Origin: Arthrinium phaeospermum
Taxonomy: Eukaryota > Ascomycota > Sordariomycetes > Amphisphaeriales > Apiosporaceae
Assembly: GCA_006503535.1 (NCBI GenBank)
Contig: QYRS01000012.1
Location: 1,426,001-1,490,000, forward strand
Direction: 5' to 3'
DNA: 64,000 nucleotides
A model generated the notes under the pieces. That model saw nothing but the letters and a program-made list of their open reading frames with translations. It searched no databases and was not told where the DNA came from. Position 1 is the first letter of the stretch. The number at the start of each line of letters is the position of its first letter. Below, one piece after another: positions 11,953-23,737 of this stretch. The position numbers were made by a program, and so were the translations under genes.

Positions 11953-14046
11953 ATGAAGTCTTTGTTGTTGATCGCGGTTTGTGTCCTCGCCTGCAAGACG
12001 CTGGGCTACAACTTCCCCTTTGAGGCAGTCCAGCTGGCGCCAGCCGACACGGACGCGTTCGCTGCCATTGCCTTTGGCGATGCCGGGGACGCCCGTCCCG
12101 TCGAAGACTCGTATGAGTACGCATGTCGGGCGTTTCCTGGTGAAGCGAGCTGGCCGCCGGAAGAGGAATGGGGGAAATTAAATGGCTCTCTGGGCGGTGC
12201 GCTGCTACAGCCGCCTCCGCCGGGGGCGGTTTGCTACAACGACTCCGAGTACTATGACCAGGCTGCTTGCAGCCGCATTCTCACGGGTGCGAGAAGCGGC
12301 CGCTTTTACATTGACGACCCGGTGACGGGATTGACGGTTTGGACTCAGGGGCGGACGTGCCGGTGGCCAGCAATCCGGGGGGGAACTGCACGCAGGGTGG
12401 TTTCCCGGCCTATGTTGTATGCTCTCAACATTACTATTGACGTCTTTGCTTGTTTTGTTTTAACTACATCCAGCGCTAAACCGAATTTTGATTACAGGTT
12501 AATGCAACAACTGTGAAGCATGTGCAGATTGGGGTCAACTTCGCCAGAAATAGGAACCTCAGACTAGTTGTCAAGTAAGCCTCATCATCAAGCCACGAAT
12601 CCTACATGTGTAACAAACAGCTAATCTTGGGGGCGATCAAACAGGAACACTGGCCACGACTTCATCGGAAGGTCCGTTGGTGCTGGGTCCCTCTCGATAT
12701 GGACGCACCACCTTAAAGACTTTGAGTTCGTACCCCAGTATGAGCAGGGCGGTTTCAGGGGGATGGCGGCCAGGGTCTCTTCGGGACTGGAGTCGTGGGA
12801 GATGTTCAGCTTCATGGAGCGCCACAATATGACGCTGGTGGTGCCGAGCGATAGCACCGTCGGTGCCTATGGTGGATGGATGACGGGCGGGGGACACTCG
12901 CCCATCGCTTCCTTGTACGGTCTTGGGGCGGACCAGCCCCTATCGCTCCAAGTCGTCACTGCGGATGGACAATTTGTTACGGCTGATCCTGAGACGAACG
13001 CCGATTTGTACTACGCTCTGCGAGGAGGTGGTCCTGGTAAGTATCAATCAAATCCTACTCAGTGAACTATGTAAGTTAGGGGCTTACACTTACACATTCA
13101 TACAGGCACATACGGTATCGTGACTTCAGCAGTCGTCAAAGCCTACCCACACCTCAGCTTCAACTCTGTGGCCCTCACGTTCACCACGCCGGACAACGGT
13201 ACCCTAGCCGCGTTTTGGCGCGCATTCGCCGTAGAGAACCAGTTCGGCAAGCGCGTGACCGAACCTCCATACTACGGCTCCGGCTACAGCTACGTCTCCG
13301 GTAACAACACCACTGGCCGCTACTCGTACTCCACAACGTACGAGTTCCCCAACAAATCATCCGCCGAGATCACGGCTCTCATCACACCACACATCGACGA
13401 GCTCGCGCGCCTGGGCATCTCCATCTCCATCCCCGTCCCAACCGTATCAACCCGCTGGGCGGACGCCAGCCGCGGCCGCGGCGACGTGCCCGGGGATTCG
13501 GTGTTTGCCAGCCGCCTGTTCTCGACGCGGGACTGGGAAGACCCACGGATGTACGCCGACCTCGTGGCAGCTCTACGCTACTCTATCGAGGCCGGGTACC
13601 AGTTCCACGGCATCCACCTCGCGCCCACCGAGGCGGCGGCCGCACGATACGGTTCGGGTCCTCCCGACAACGCCGTGAGCGCGGCATGGCGCCGGGCTAC
13701 GATGCATGCGGACCTGTTTGAGCGGGTGGGCGACTACTCGACCAAGGAGACGGCCCTCGCCAGCTACGCCCGGTTCAACGCGTCGATGGCGCAGTGGCGG
13801 GCGGCGTCGCCGGATGCGGGGGTGTATGTTAACGAGGCGGATCTGCTGGAGCCGCGGTGGCAGAAGGCGTTTTGGGGTGATAAGTACGCCGGTCTGGTGG
13901 CGATCAAGCGGAGGTACGATCCCTGGGACCTCTTTTGGGCGCCGAATACTGTCGGCAGCGAGGGGTGGGCGGTCGAAACGGAGGATTTCTTGCCTTCGCA
14001 GAATGGGCGGCTTTGCAGAGTTGCTTCATATGGAGAAGTAGGTTAG
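11953..14046 (+). CDS. Secreted BBE-type FAD-linked oxidoreductase, one frameshift
   Basis: This belongs to the berberine-bridge-enzyme-like family of FAD-dependent oxidases. Exons 11953-12416, 12498-12574, 12645-13036 and 13106-14046 fit introns of 81, 70 and 69 bp. The signal peptide spans about residues 1-19 (MKSLLLIAVCVLACKTLGY). The FAD-binding domain includes the conserved NTGHDFIGRS, whose His normally anchors FAD covalently, then GGWMTGGGHSP and YGLGADQ. The cysteine used for a second covalent link in some relatives is not seen there. The C-terminal BBE segment is YDPWDLFWAPNTVGSEGW. Exon 1 is broken near 12361: family-like sequence runs to WTQGRTC and continues as PVASNPGGNCTQGG one frame over, as if one C were missing from a C run. 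Otherwise the gene looks normal, so I list it as a gene with a frameshift. The substrate is unknown. Confidence 0.85.
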
Positions 14047-14894
14047 GTTTTGCTTTGCCACACGCTTTCGTATTATTTATATCATCTTTCATGTTCTGTT
14101 TTCTTCGAAGCGAAGGGAGGATCACGACACACAAGGTCTTGTGCCCCGTGTATTTATTAAAATTCAAATTTTGTTTTCTATCTGTTTGGCAGCTGTTTCG
14201 ACCCTGTTCGGCGTCTTTCTTCTCTTGTTTTGTTACTATATATAAGTCATTATTGTTGTTGTTGTTGATGTTGTTGTAATGTTTTACGTCAAGGGGGTGG
14301 CCGCGAAGGCGGAATATCCGGAGCTCCTCCGAACGGACATCACGACGTGCCGGGCTGGTGATATACTAGCTAGGTAATCAACATATATTGCCATCCGGCA
14401 GGCTCACGGGAAGCTAAGCCTGCTACCTATGACATTGTTCGAGATGCAAATTTATTTGGCTGGCTGAAGTAGCTGACACCGTATCTCAGGGGCTAGGAGC
14501 CACCGTTGTCGCCTGCCACATACCTAGTGACGGGTAACATAAAGGACTGGGTGTTTTTGCTTGTCAAATTGCTGTTTGTTTGCTCTGTTGGAATTGAAGC
14601 CTCATTGATAACTACTGTTGCCAGGCCACCCATGCAGCTCAGTAAAAGGCCTTTTGCGGGTTGGCTGTGCACCAACACATTCCCTCAGGCCTAAAAGTCA
14701 CCCGCTATGCTGAATTTTTGACTGACATCCTACTATTACCGCGTGCTCCCGCCATTTCTGTAGCAAGTTGCTGCTTCAATTCAACTTGTAGTGGGGTGAG
14801 CATTTACAATTGTTTTGAGCCACCTGCTCCCGCCTTTGGCGTTGAAGTGCGTCCACTCCTTGACAACACCACGACACTCCTAACAACCACCTTG
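14047..14894. other. 3' flank of FAD oxidase, with GTT microsatellite
   Basis: Non-coding as far as I can see. An imperfect TTG/GTT trinucleotide run lies at about 14251-14279. It then leads into the minisatellite that starts near 14895. Confidence 0.6.
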
Positions 14895-15415
14895 CGTCGC
14901 ATGCGCTCGCCCTTTTTGTCATTCCTAAAAGATTTTCACTCCTTCTGTTCGTCAAATCACCTTTGGTGTCGCGTGCTCTCGCCCTTTTTGCGACTTACCA
15001 CCCTACTCTTTCCGCACTTGACGTACCTTGATATCTGTCAACACAACACGCATATCGTGAGTCGTGTGCTCTCGCCCTTTTTCTCACTCCTCATATTTTC
15101 CTCACTCCTTCTGTACGCCAAATCACTTTTGGTGTCGCGTGCTCTCGCCCTTTTTACGACTCACCAATCCACTCTTTCCGCCCTTGACGATACCTTTCAA
15201 CACGCACACCCATCGTGAGTCGTGTGGTCTCGCCCTTTTTGTCACTCCTCATTTTTCCACTCCTCAAACCTTTTAACTCCTTCTGTTCATCAAATCACCT
15301 TTGGTGTCGCGTGCTCTCGCCCTTTTTGCGACTTACCTACCAATCCACTCTTTCCGCACTTGACGATACCTGTCAACACAACACGCGCATTCTGAGTCGT
15401 GTGCTCTCGCCTCGT
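14895..15415. repeat. Degenerate tandem repeat, period about 166-172 bp, three copies
   Basis: The phrase GGTGTCGCGTGCTCTCGCCC recurs at 14965, 15131 and 15303. Each occurrence sits in the same order of blocks: TCACTCCTTCTGT, CAAATCAC, the phrase, CGACT(T/C)AC, CCACTCTTTCCGC, TTGACG and CAACAC. Within each unit a second GCTCTCGCC(CTTTTT) block follows a GAGTCGTGTG segment, so the unit itself may be an older duplication. The copies differ by substitutions and small indels. The strand is strongly C+T-rich throughout. Confidence 0.85.
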
Positions 15416-16390
15416 CATCACAAATCAATTTTTCACACCTTCTGGTTGTGACCATTCAACCCTAGGAATATCTGCATCCACCTGTGGCAGAGGATCGGAA
15501 ACTTTGGTATCAGTCATTGTCACCGTACCGGATTCCATCCCCACCATCTTGGACCAGCATTATCTTAGCCAACCAGCTTCGCCGACCCCTATTCTCCCAA
15601 CGCCCAGCAGCACCACCACATCGTCCGATAACCTCGCCTCCAACGCAACTACGGGATACAAAGACACTTCGGACCCACAAAAAACGGACGTACCGATTGC
15701 AATTCCGCTCCGTGTCCAATCACGAGGCCCGAAGCAGCTTCTCCGTCCGGCAGCAGCGTTGTCACGACCAAGTGACCAAAAGGTGATTCTGTTGTTCACA
15801 CATCGTAAGGATATTACTCCCCCAGCCACCACGCACAAATCTAACAGTCAAAAGGTGATTTCACAATCACATATCAGGACCTAGCACTCCTCCGTGTTTG
15901 TCCTGTCAGACAAACTTGCATTCGGTAAGCTCACTTTCATTTTCCCCTCCTCCCCATTCCACGTCCCTTTCGGCATTTGCGTCTGCCTTCGCTATTCCGG
16001 GAGAGGAATATTTCTCCCTTCGACTTCGGCGATCGTGATACGAACCGAATTCATCACTTTGTGTTCTTCCGCCGACGTGTTTCATCACGGTTTGTTCTTC
16101 TTTCGACTTCGGCGATCGTGGTACGAACTGAATTCAGCACTTCGTGTTCTTCCGCCGACAAATTTCATCACGCGTGTTCTTCCGCCGACGTATTTCATCA
16201 CGGCGTCTTCGTTCGACTTCGTCAAACATTTTCGAGTACGTGAACTAACATCTGAGAATTTCAGTGCCGCCTGCAACAGACATTCATTCCAAGTGTCCAA
16301 GAAACACCACTAGCACCGGCAACGCCATCACTGACGGCGTGTAGTCTCCCGCACTGCCTCGCAACAAAAAGCATATCAACACCCACCGTA
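15416..16390. other. Pyrimidine-rich region upstream of the two-TM protein gene
   Basis: The plus strand stays C+T-rich from about 14.7 to 16.3 kb, which suits a long promoter or 5' leader of the gene beginning at 16391/16424. Open frames here are a by-product of the skewed composition and have no recognisable protein. A second short repeat (16018-16205) lies inside. Confidence 0.5.
16018..16205. repeat. Short tandem repeat, period 83 bp, with extra partial copies
   Basis: The block CGACTTCGGCGATCGTG appears at 16021 and 16104, each followed by TACGAAC(C/T)GAATTC. The sub-block GTTCTTCCGCCGAC, then TTTCATCACG, occurs three times (near 16065, 16145 and 16173). The repeats are close enough to be recognised by eye but are not identical. 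Confidence 0.8.
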
Positions 16391-18747
16391 TTGGCCCAAG
16401 AATTGCCAATAACCACCGGCAGCATGGGATCCGTAAACAGACCTGTTACCCCGTACTCACGAGACCCTTCTCCGTCCCACTCCGGTACCACCATGGCGGG
16501 TCCTGTATCAGAGTGGCCGTTAGCAAGCGATGCTGGTGATGCCGTCAATGACCGGGCCGCTTTCGAGCGCCCCCAATCTCGACGCAACTTCACTACTCAA
16601 AGTGGACGTCGAACACCTATGCTCCGCGCCACGGATGCTCTACACTCTCACCCGGTCCCATCCTTCAATCTTCATCGCCCTGCTTCACCGCTCGGTCAAG
16701 CTCGTGGCAGACCTACCAGCTCCGGAGCTCAAGGTGGCACGATGAGACTGCAGATTCCATCACCTGTTCGACCACCTACCCGACACGGACTGAAGCGCTC
16801 CTTCAACGACATGGGCAGTACCAGCCCCGAGTCTACCGGCAATGATGCCCCAATTGGCCGTCGTCTCCGCGACATCCACCCCAACAGACTCAAGAATGGC
16901 TTGGCCACTCAGCTCTCGCGTGGTGCCCAGGTCTTCAGCAGCGCTGGATCATTCTTCCCCTTCATACATGATACACCGGCCAAGACCAGAATCAGCGCTC
17001 CCTATGGATTCCGCCATGTTGCTAGAGCCGAGCACGGCGGTGGCCCCATGGGCGGAGTCGACCATGGCCCTGACTCAGATCCTGAGGCTACTCTCAACCA
17101 GACCCATCGCGTGCTTCTGGATGTCCGTACCAACAGCCGCCTCGAGAATCGCACCTCCCTTCCTGTTGCCATGCCGAATGTCACTTCGCCTATTGATGAG
17201 ACCCAGTTCGATGCTGGTTGTGGTCACGACTCGAGCCGCAACAGCTTCAATCCGTTCCCTTCGCAATCAGTCACTCCAGCCACTGTACAGATCCATCGAC
17301 CTGACCCAGTCCCTGCAGTTTCGCACCAGCGAAGAGTCAAGATGCCAAGATTCAACATCCGCAAAGTCATCAATGGCCCTGGCAAAGGATGGAGCGCTGC
17401 CTTCTGGGCCTCGATTGTCTCAGCATGGATCACTGCCGCCTCAACTGTGGCTGCTATCACAAGCATGATAGACCACGGCAATCGCCATGAAGTCATTCCG
17501 TCCAATGAAGCAGCGTGGTTGGCTTTGTCCATTGCTTTATGTTTTACATCTTGGGTTGCCATCGCAATCACGTATGCCCCCCGTCGCACTTCTCGGGTCA
17601 TGACGAGCCATCGTAACAGCCAAAACGAGGAAGAGATGATAGAGATGCAAGATATGATCAGACAGCGATATTCGACACCTACACCCGTCCGCAACAGCGA
17701 CCCTGTAATTGAGCTTGAAGACATGACCCAGCGCCGCGTCTCAGAGGCTGCTGTCTCAGGCCACAACGAGAGAGCTTCCCACCTCCCAGCTGGCATCACA
17801 ACTCCCGAGCCTGTCCATATCCGCCAGAGCAGCAGAATCGTCGCAGAGGGACTCCACAACCTCGCCGCACCGCCCGATTCGACCGAAAGCAAGCGTGCTA
17901 GTGGCATTTTCGACGCCGAGTCGGTCCGGACCGCGCTCTACGCACAAAGCATCATCGAGACCCGACCCGTTGCTGCCCCCATGCGTTTCGTTGGTACCCC
18001 ATCGGCATCGCTCGTAGCGAATCCATCCTGCAATCCATCGCCCGTCAGCGTGGAGCTGATCTCAGACATGGTCGAGAGCAACGTGTCCCCCCTGCCGAGA
18101 ACGATCAACGTGCTGAGGATCGTGGTCGCTCCGACAGCACGAAGTCTGGCACGACCGTTGATACTTACGAGTCCATGGGAACCGATACCCCTATGATCGC
18201 CAAGCGAGAGTCTGGTGAAGCAGAGTCTCCCCTGTCTCTTCATACGTCCAAGGAGCCCCTGGCCTCGTCGTCGGACAACCAGGTTTCCGGCAAACTTCCT
18301 CATTCGGTCGCTGTCCCTGACTTGTCTTCTGAGACCAACATCCCCGCTTTGCCCTCGGTCGAAACCAACTCGACCCTGTCCTCATTCATCACCTCGTACG
18401 CCGATGAGAGTGACAGGGACGACGTCGCAACTCACAGCAAGGAGGCTTCCGGTGCTGCTAACACGAAGACGTACAATGCCCCGCGTCCTAAGGAGGCACT
18501 GGGCTCGCACCCCGTTCCGCGCACCGTCAGCAACAACCCGTTCAAGCGTCTTGAGAAGGAATGCCAGCTGCCGCACAAGATCATGACCGAGGTGGGCACG
18601 CCCGATTCGCAGAAGAGCAGCGACCGCTTCCCGTCCTGCGTTGACAAGGGTGCTACTACCCAAGACCATCGCGAGACTCAGACACGTCGCGAGCCAATGA
18701 CCCCCATCGCTGAGCGCAGTGAGGTGGCCATTGCTGAGTGTTTCTGA
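16391..18747 (+). CDS. Large disordered protein with two central membrane segments, one frameshift
   Basis: I do not recognise the family. The ATG at 16424 (MGSVNRPVTPYSRD) has a better context than the in-frame ATG at 16391. The first about 320 residues are Ser/Pro/Arg-rich and probably unstructured. Two adjacent hydrophobic stretches follow (FWASIVSAWITAASTVAAIT and WLALSIALCFTSWVAIAITY), separated by about 20 polar residues, as in a hairpin membrane anchor; the C-terminal half is again Ser/Thr/Glu-rich. The frame that starts the gene turns into unlikely sequence after about 17997 and stops at 18196. A second frame, open from the same point through IARSESILQSIARQRGAD to the stop at 18747, continues naturally. 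One missing C in the run at 17997-18000 would join them, giving about 770-790 residues. No intron fits a one-base shift. Confidence 0.65.
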
Positions 18748-20001
18748 TCATCTCGATCGCTCACTCCTACGTAACCTTCTTTTCTTGTATTCCTACGAAT
18801 TTCTTCCCATTCTACGAAGTCTAAGTTTCCTTCTGGTTTCGGTTCCTGGCATACAACGAAGGAAGAGGCCACCTATTGCATTTGATCTGTCTTTTTCGAT
18901 TGCCTTCTTCTGCTTCTTCCTTTTTACTTTCAGGCGTTAGGCGTTGGTTGTCATTTTCTGCACTTTTGTCATTCCTGCGAAACCACATGGAGCGGCGGCA
19001 TTAGCGACGACGGCGGCGGCAAACTCGCACAGACAGTACGAGCAACACGACGACATGGTTCCTACTTCACCATACGAGTTCGACACGTTGATTTGATTGA
19101 TGATCTTTCATTTTGCCCCCTTGCCCCCCTTTGCATTCGATTCTGTTCACCAGAACATGCGCATCCTTTCATCCGGACACTTTCCATCCGGTATCCCGTC
19201 GTACAAGATGTTTCCAACGACGAAACGAAACGAAGGGTTCAATGATCTTTCCTACGAAGACGGAATCAGACGAAAAGCCCCAATCGAGACATCGATTCTC
19301 GGTTTCTGGGGAGTTTACACGAAGATAACGACGACGATTTACGCTGCCACAGTGCCCACGATCACGGGGGCGAACACGGCAACACGAATCTATGAATGAA
19401 TGTCAGAATATTGTACAACACCAGGAAACTTGCACACGCAAATGCGACTTCTTTCGGTATTCATGAGAAATACCAGCAGCACACGAAACAGTGGACAGAC
19501 GATCTTTCGCTTCCTTCTTTGCGATTCGTTTTTTCTGAAGCTTTCTTTCCCTCTCTCGGTAGATCATCTCCGCCATGAATTTGGTGGATGGATCCCCGTC
19601 TCTCACACACGCTTCCTCACTCTCTTCGCAGCCGCATGGCAGCAGCATTGTTGGGACATCACACGTCCATCATATCTTGCCCGAGAGATGAGGGAGTCGG
19701 TTGGTAACGGTCCGGACTGGGAGGAATGGCAGTGGTTTCTTCATTTGCGATTGAGTTTCGTTCCTCATTTTCATTTTCTTCATGGCACACACATACGGGA
19801 AGGGCGAAAAGGCGGAGTCATTCATGGTGGTGGTGGTGGTACGGTGGTCCGCAAAGTTCTTCTCGGTAACGTTAATAAATGACGTTGTGTCTCATCTATC
19901 TCATCCCTCTTGTGAAATTGCCCGCAAATGTGACATGGAAAGTACAACTATAAGAGTAGACCCGAATTTCAAGCTCCAGCAAAGTAAGTCCATTACCATT
20001 A
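18748..20001. other. 3' flanks of two convergent genes
   Basis: About 1.25 kb between the convergent two-TM protein gene and the NOP8-like gene. Several short open frames are present but none has coding character. The sequence is T-rich on the plus strand up to about 19.6 kb. I see no RNA gene or repeat. Confidence 0.5.
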
Positions 20002-21937
20002 TTAAATAGCCCGAGCAGCGCGAGCCCGGTTCTCGCGGTTTCGCCTCTCCTTGAGCGCCGTCTTCCGCCGCTTCTTCCACTTGCGGTTCAGATCTCCTCG
20101 ATTCTCCAGAAGAATTTCTGGAAGTCGGTGGCTGGTGTAGCCTTCGATTGGTCACCACTCGTGGCAGCCCCGGCCATGGCCATATCTCCGTCGGCATCCT
20201 CTCCATCCTCTTCTTCGGCCTCGGCTTCGTCATCTTCGTCTCCTCGGCGAGGTCATCCTCTTGAGCAGACCAAGGGAGGTAGGACCGATTGGGGTGGGCG
20301 GTATCAGGGGTCGGCGCAGCGCTCCGAATATTCCTGAACTCGAAGTCCTGCTTGCTGTAGGGGGTCATGGGCATCTGAGCCGGCGGGCCGGCCTCGGCTT
20401 CATCTTCGATATCATCATCGTTGTTGAAGAAACTGAATGGCTGCGCGTCGGCTGCCGAGCCTTTCTCGTTGTCTGCTTCATTGCGCTTGTATAGAGCCTC
20501 GAGTGGATGCACAGTCTTGCCCGACGCGGGAGTGGTCGGCGGTGGGATCTTGATCGTGAGACTGGTTATCGAACTAGACGATTTGGGGCGAGACGAATCG
20601 AGTTTGGTCCCTGAAACAGGACTGCTGTTGCCCTGCGTCTCGATGTGAAGGTTTTTGGCAGGTGTCCGAACCTTGGAAGGACTTGCTTCCGCCTCAGATT
20701 CCGAGTCGGAATCGGAATCTGAGGAGCCACTGCTGCTGGTTTCATCCTCCTCGTTCTGAGCGGGTACTACTGCTTTAAACACCTTTTTCTTGACTACCTT
20801 CTGAGGCTCCGTCCGTTCCTCGACTTCGGAATCTGAGGAGTCTTCACTGCTACTCGTGTCGTCGTCGTCATGGGCAGAGGCTGGCGCGGGAGGCACTGTG
20901 GGCTTCGATGCTTTGGTCTTAGTAGACTTCGGGGCTTCTTCCGCGTCAGATTCCGAAGATGAGCCACTGCTGCTCGTATCGTCGTCTTCTTCCGTGGCAG
21001 GCGTTGGCTTAGGCGGTGTTTTCGACTTCTTTGACTTTGGCAACGCGGACTTTGGCTTGGGTAGCTCGGGAACCCTTGTGACCTCCAACGGCTCTACCAC
21101 ATTGCCAGTGTTGTCAACCCAACCCTTGCCATCCTCAAATGTAAGGTTTTCCGACTTTTTCGTTGCATCGACCGTAGATCGCAAGAATGAAGGGTACTTG
21201 GTCGATCGCTCGAACTCGTGAACGACCACTTCGCGGTCGCTTTTTCTCTTCTTTCGCTTGTGCGCGCCCGCATCCTCTTCTTCCTCCTCTCCCTCGGCGG
21301 CGGCAGGCTTCTTGGAGCTGGGAACTTCGGGCAGCTTCTGCTTGAAGAGACATTCGGAGCCGTCGGTGTACTTGGACTTGACTGCGGTGCGCTTGTCTTT
21401 CTTGTCCTTCTTCTCTTTCTTCTCCTTGGCGCTCTTGCTCCTGTCCTTGTCCTTTCTCTTCTCCTTGATCATCTCGCCTTCCGAGAGGGTCCAGCCTCGC
21501 TTGATTTTGCGGTCGCGCAACTCGACACCGTCCACCACCTCGGGCTCTCCTCGCTTGCGCTTCTTCTCCTTTTTCTCCTTCTTGTGACTCTTCTTCGGCT
21601 TGACGTCCTCCGCAGCGACGATGCCCGTGGGCGGCGGGATCGACTCCGGCCTAGCTTGTTCGATGCGCATCTTGCTGCCTCTCAAAGTGGCGCCGTTGAA
21701 CTTCTTCTTCAGATCTTCGGCTTTGGCCAGGGGCACCTCGACGAAACCGTAGCGTCTGTCGGGGAAGGCCTCGAGGGTGTGGTAGGAGATGTTGCGGGCA
21801 AGCGGTCGGATGGCCGACGACAGCACAAGGCTCGACAGATCAGGGTCCAGCGGTGCAATGTGAAGGCGCACGTAGCCGTCCGAGTCGGGGGCAAAAGGGA
21901 CAGACTTGGAGTGAGGTTTCGCAGTGTCTATCGCCAT
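20002..21937 (-). CDS. NOP8-like nucleolar RNA-binding protein, two frameshifts near the 3' end
   Basis: Probably a 60S ribosome-assembly factor in the nucleolus. The start at 21937 gives an N-terminal RRM (about residues 20-97: YVRLHIAPL, then RRYGFVEVP, with SKMRIEQARP following). Next comes a very basic Lys-rich stretch (about 115-190), then repeated acidic serine blocks of the DDDTSSSGSSS type (about 310-420). NOP8 proteins end in a basic helix; here that helix reads NRGDLNRKWKKRRKTALKER and ends at 20002, but in a different frame from the RRM. Two steps are needed. Near 20240 the frame changes so that EDDEAEAEEEDGEDADGD is read, and near 20105 FFW passes to ENRGDLNRKW. Each is repaired by one missing G. 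Without these steps the frame continues for about 60 unlikely residues. The family call rests on architecture and the C-terminal helix. Confidence 0.8.
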
Positions 21938-22370
21938 TGGAAGTGCAGGGCCATGTCAGGACAGCGACCGTGCCAGAGTATACGCGAATATGCAAGGCTT
22001 CTCGCTTCAACTTCTTTTTCCTGGCGGCTAAATTTGTCTAACGTATTGATGGATGGGCAGTTGGGTGGGTTCCATTTTTATTTTTCTGCAGCAGCTTCCA
22101 AAGCTCCACAAGTTCGTCCCGGTGAGAAGCGCGGGAGCGCACGGATCCTCACCGACGGTTAAGCTGCTGGACTGGACCAGCTGCCAGCTGGGGGTTCCTT
22201 CCTTATCTGATCTGCAGCCATGGGATTGATAGGACTCTCCATGTTTCTCATCCCAACGAACGTCGACTGGCTGTAGACTATCGACTGGAAGAAAAGAGTT
22301 GAAGGTTTCTCTGTCTTTCTTTTTATCTCTTTTATTTAACACAGAACTCCCTTGCCGTACACTGCTCATC
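21938..22370. promoter_or_regulatory. Divergent promoter region between NOP8-like and thioesterase genes
   Basis: The 433 bases separate two start codons facing away from each other. Both genes must be driven from here, possibly sharing elements. No clear TATA box stands out. This is position-based inference. Confidence 0.5.
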
Positions 22371-23389
22371 ATGGCGCCCAAACTCCCTCCTCTGCCGTTT
22401 GTACGCACCGTATGTTTGCGACCCACCATATTCGTGCTCTGACATCGCCATTTCCATGTCTGATCCCCCATAGGTTCTCAAAAGCTTCATGTCGGAGTCG
22501 GGCCTTGAGCCGAGGTAATTGACAACGCAGCACCCGCCGACCGACTACCTACGCGTAGTTGGGCTTCTCTACGCGCTTCAAGCTGATCAATCAATCGACT
22601 GCAGACTTTTCGGGCCTCACGTAAGATCCATTGATAGCCCGGTCAGTAGAATACGAGGTATGGTGGGCGCTAATGCAGAATAGCTCCGAATCACCAATGC
22701 GGTGCCCGGCAAAGTCGACTTTGAACTGGATATTACCAAGGACCACACGGTATGTAGGCTGAAATACTGGAGTGACAAGATGCCGCCCTGCTTACTCTGA
22801 CAATCCAAGAACCGATTAAAGATCATTCATGGCGGCACCATCGCCAGTATGGTGGATCTCGGTGGCTCGCTTGCTGTCGCTTCCATGGGCCTGTTCGCAA
22901 CAGGTGTCTCAACGGACCTCAATGGTCAGTCCCTATTATCCCATTATAACCCATTATTCTTTCAGTCTTCTATACTACATATAGCGGTTTCCGTTTCTAA
23001 ATTTAGCTGCCTGCAGTGACATACTTGAGCGGTGGAGGTAAGGTCGGCGATAAGATCCAGGCTACTGCCTCATGCGACAAAAGTACGATGACATCCATCA
23101 AAATCCCCCTTGCCCGAATTGAATGTACTCACCCATTTGGACGCAGTGGGAAAGACGCTCGCATACACGTCCGTCATTTTCAAAAATGCCAAGGGAGATC
23201 TTGCTGCGCGTGGAAGCCACACAAAGTATGTTCACCCTTTCCGCAATTCATCAGGTTCAATGTTCGCTTTGGCTTGTACTAATGAGATGGGCGTTGTGCC
23301 GCGCTAGGTACGTAACGCAGGCGTGGAAGAGTCAGACGGACGAACCGTTACCACACCGGACGGCATTGAAGCTGAGCGCTGAGCGCTGA
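22371..23389 (+). CDS. Hotdog-fold acyl-CoA thioesterase (ACOT13/THEM2-like), eight exons
   Basis: This enzyme hydrolyses acyl-CoA to free acid and CoA, and is probably mitochondrial or cytosolic. Eight exons fit with consistent phase: 22371-22409, 22474-22514, 22605-22620 (only 16 bases), 22684-22749, 22810-22924, 23017-23082, 23147-23225 and 23308-23389, giving 167 residues. The 4HBT motif is IIHGGTIASMVDLGG, containing the HGG loop and the catalytic-type Asp, followed by GVSTDLNVTYLSGG and, near the end, GDLAARGSHTKYV. The length matches the family. No frame break is present, which is notable because both neighbours are broken. Introns are 56-92 bp. None of the exons would be found as a long open frame. 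Confidence 0.9.
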
Positions 23390-23737
23390 GGGGGAAAAGT
23401 TAGGTAAGGTGGCATTGGCTGCCGATCCTAAATAAACCGCAAAAGCAGTGGCAGCGGCACCTGCAGCTGCACCCAATCGACCTTACGTCAACGTATTGTA
23501 AGATTACGGGTCCAGATGCCGTAAATTAAAGATATCCGCTTGAGAATTGAGCCTCCTTTTGACGGGAGCCAAATAAGGGTCCGTTCCGCCTAGCACCTAA
23601 CGCCCCTGAATCCCAGGTCCCGCCGAGCGTCACGTGACCCAACAAACATCACGGACACCTTTTCCTTTGTTGCCAAGTTGCTCGACCGATTCAGGAACAT
23701 CTCTCCTATCGCCTTTGCAAACCATCCGACATCCATA
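23390..23737. other. Intergenic, upstream of ferroportin-like gene
   Basis: About 350 bases holding the thioesterase 3' flank and the promoter and leader of the ferroportin-like gene. Nothing else was recognised. Confidence 0.5.

Noticed and set aside
21218..22162. 314-codon plus-strand frame opposite the NOP8-like gene
   Set aside because: It is the antisense shadow of Lys/Glu-rich codons, giving Leu/Phe-rich sequence. The minus-strand RRM frame is clearly the real one.
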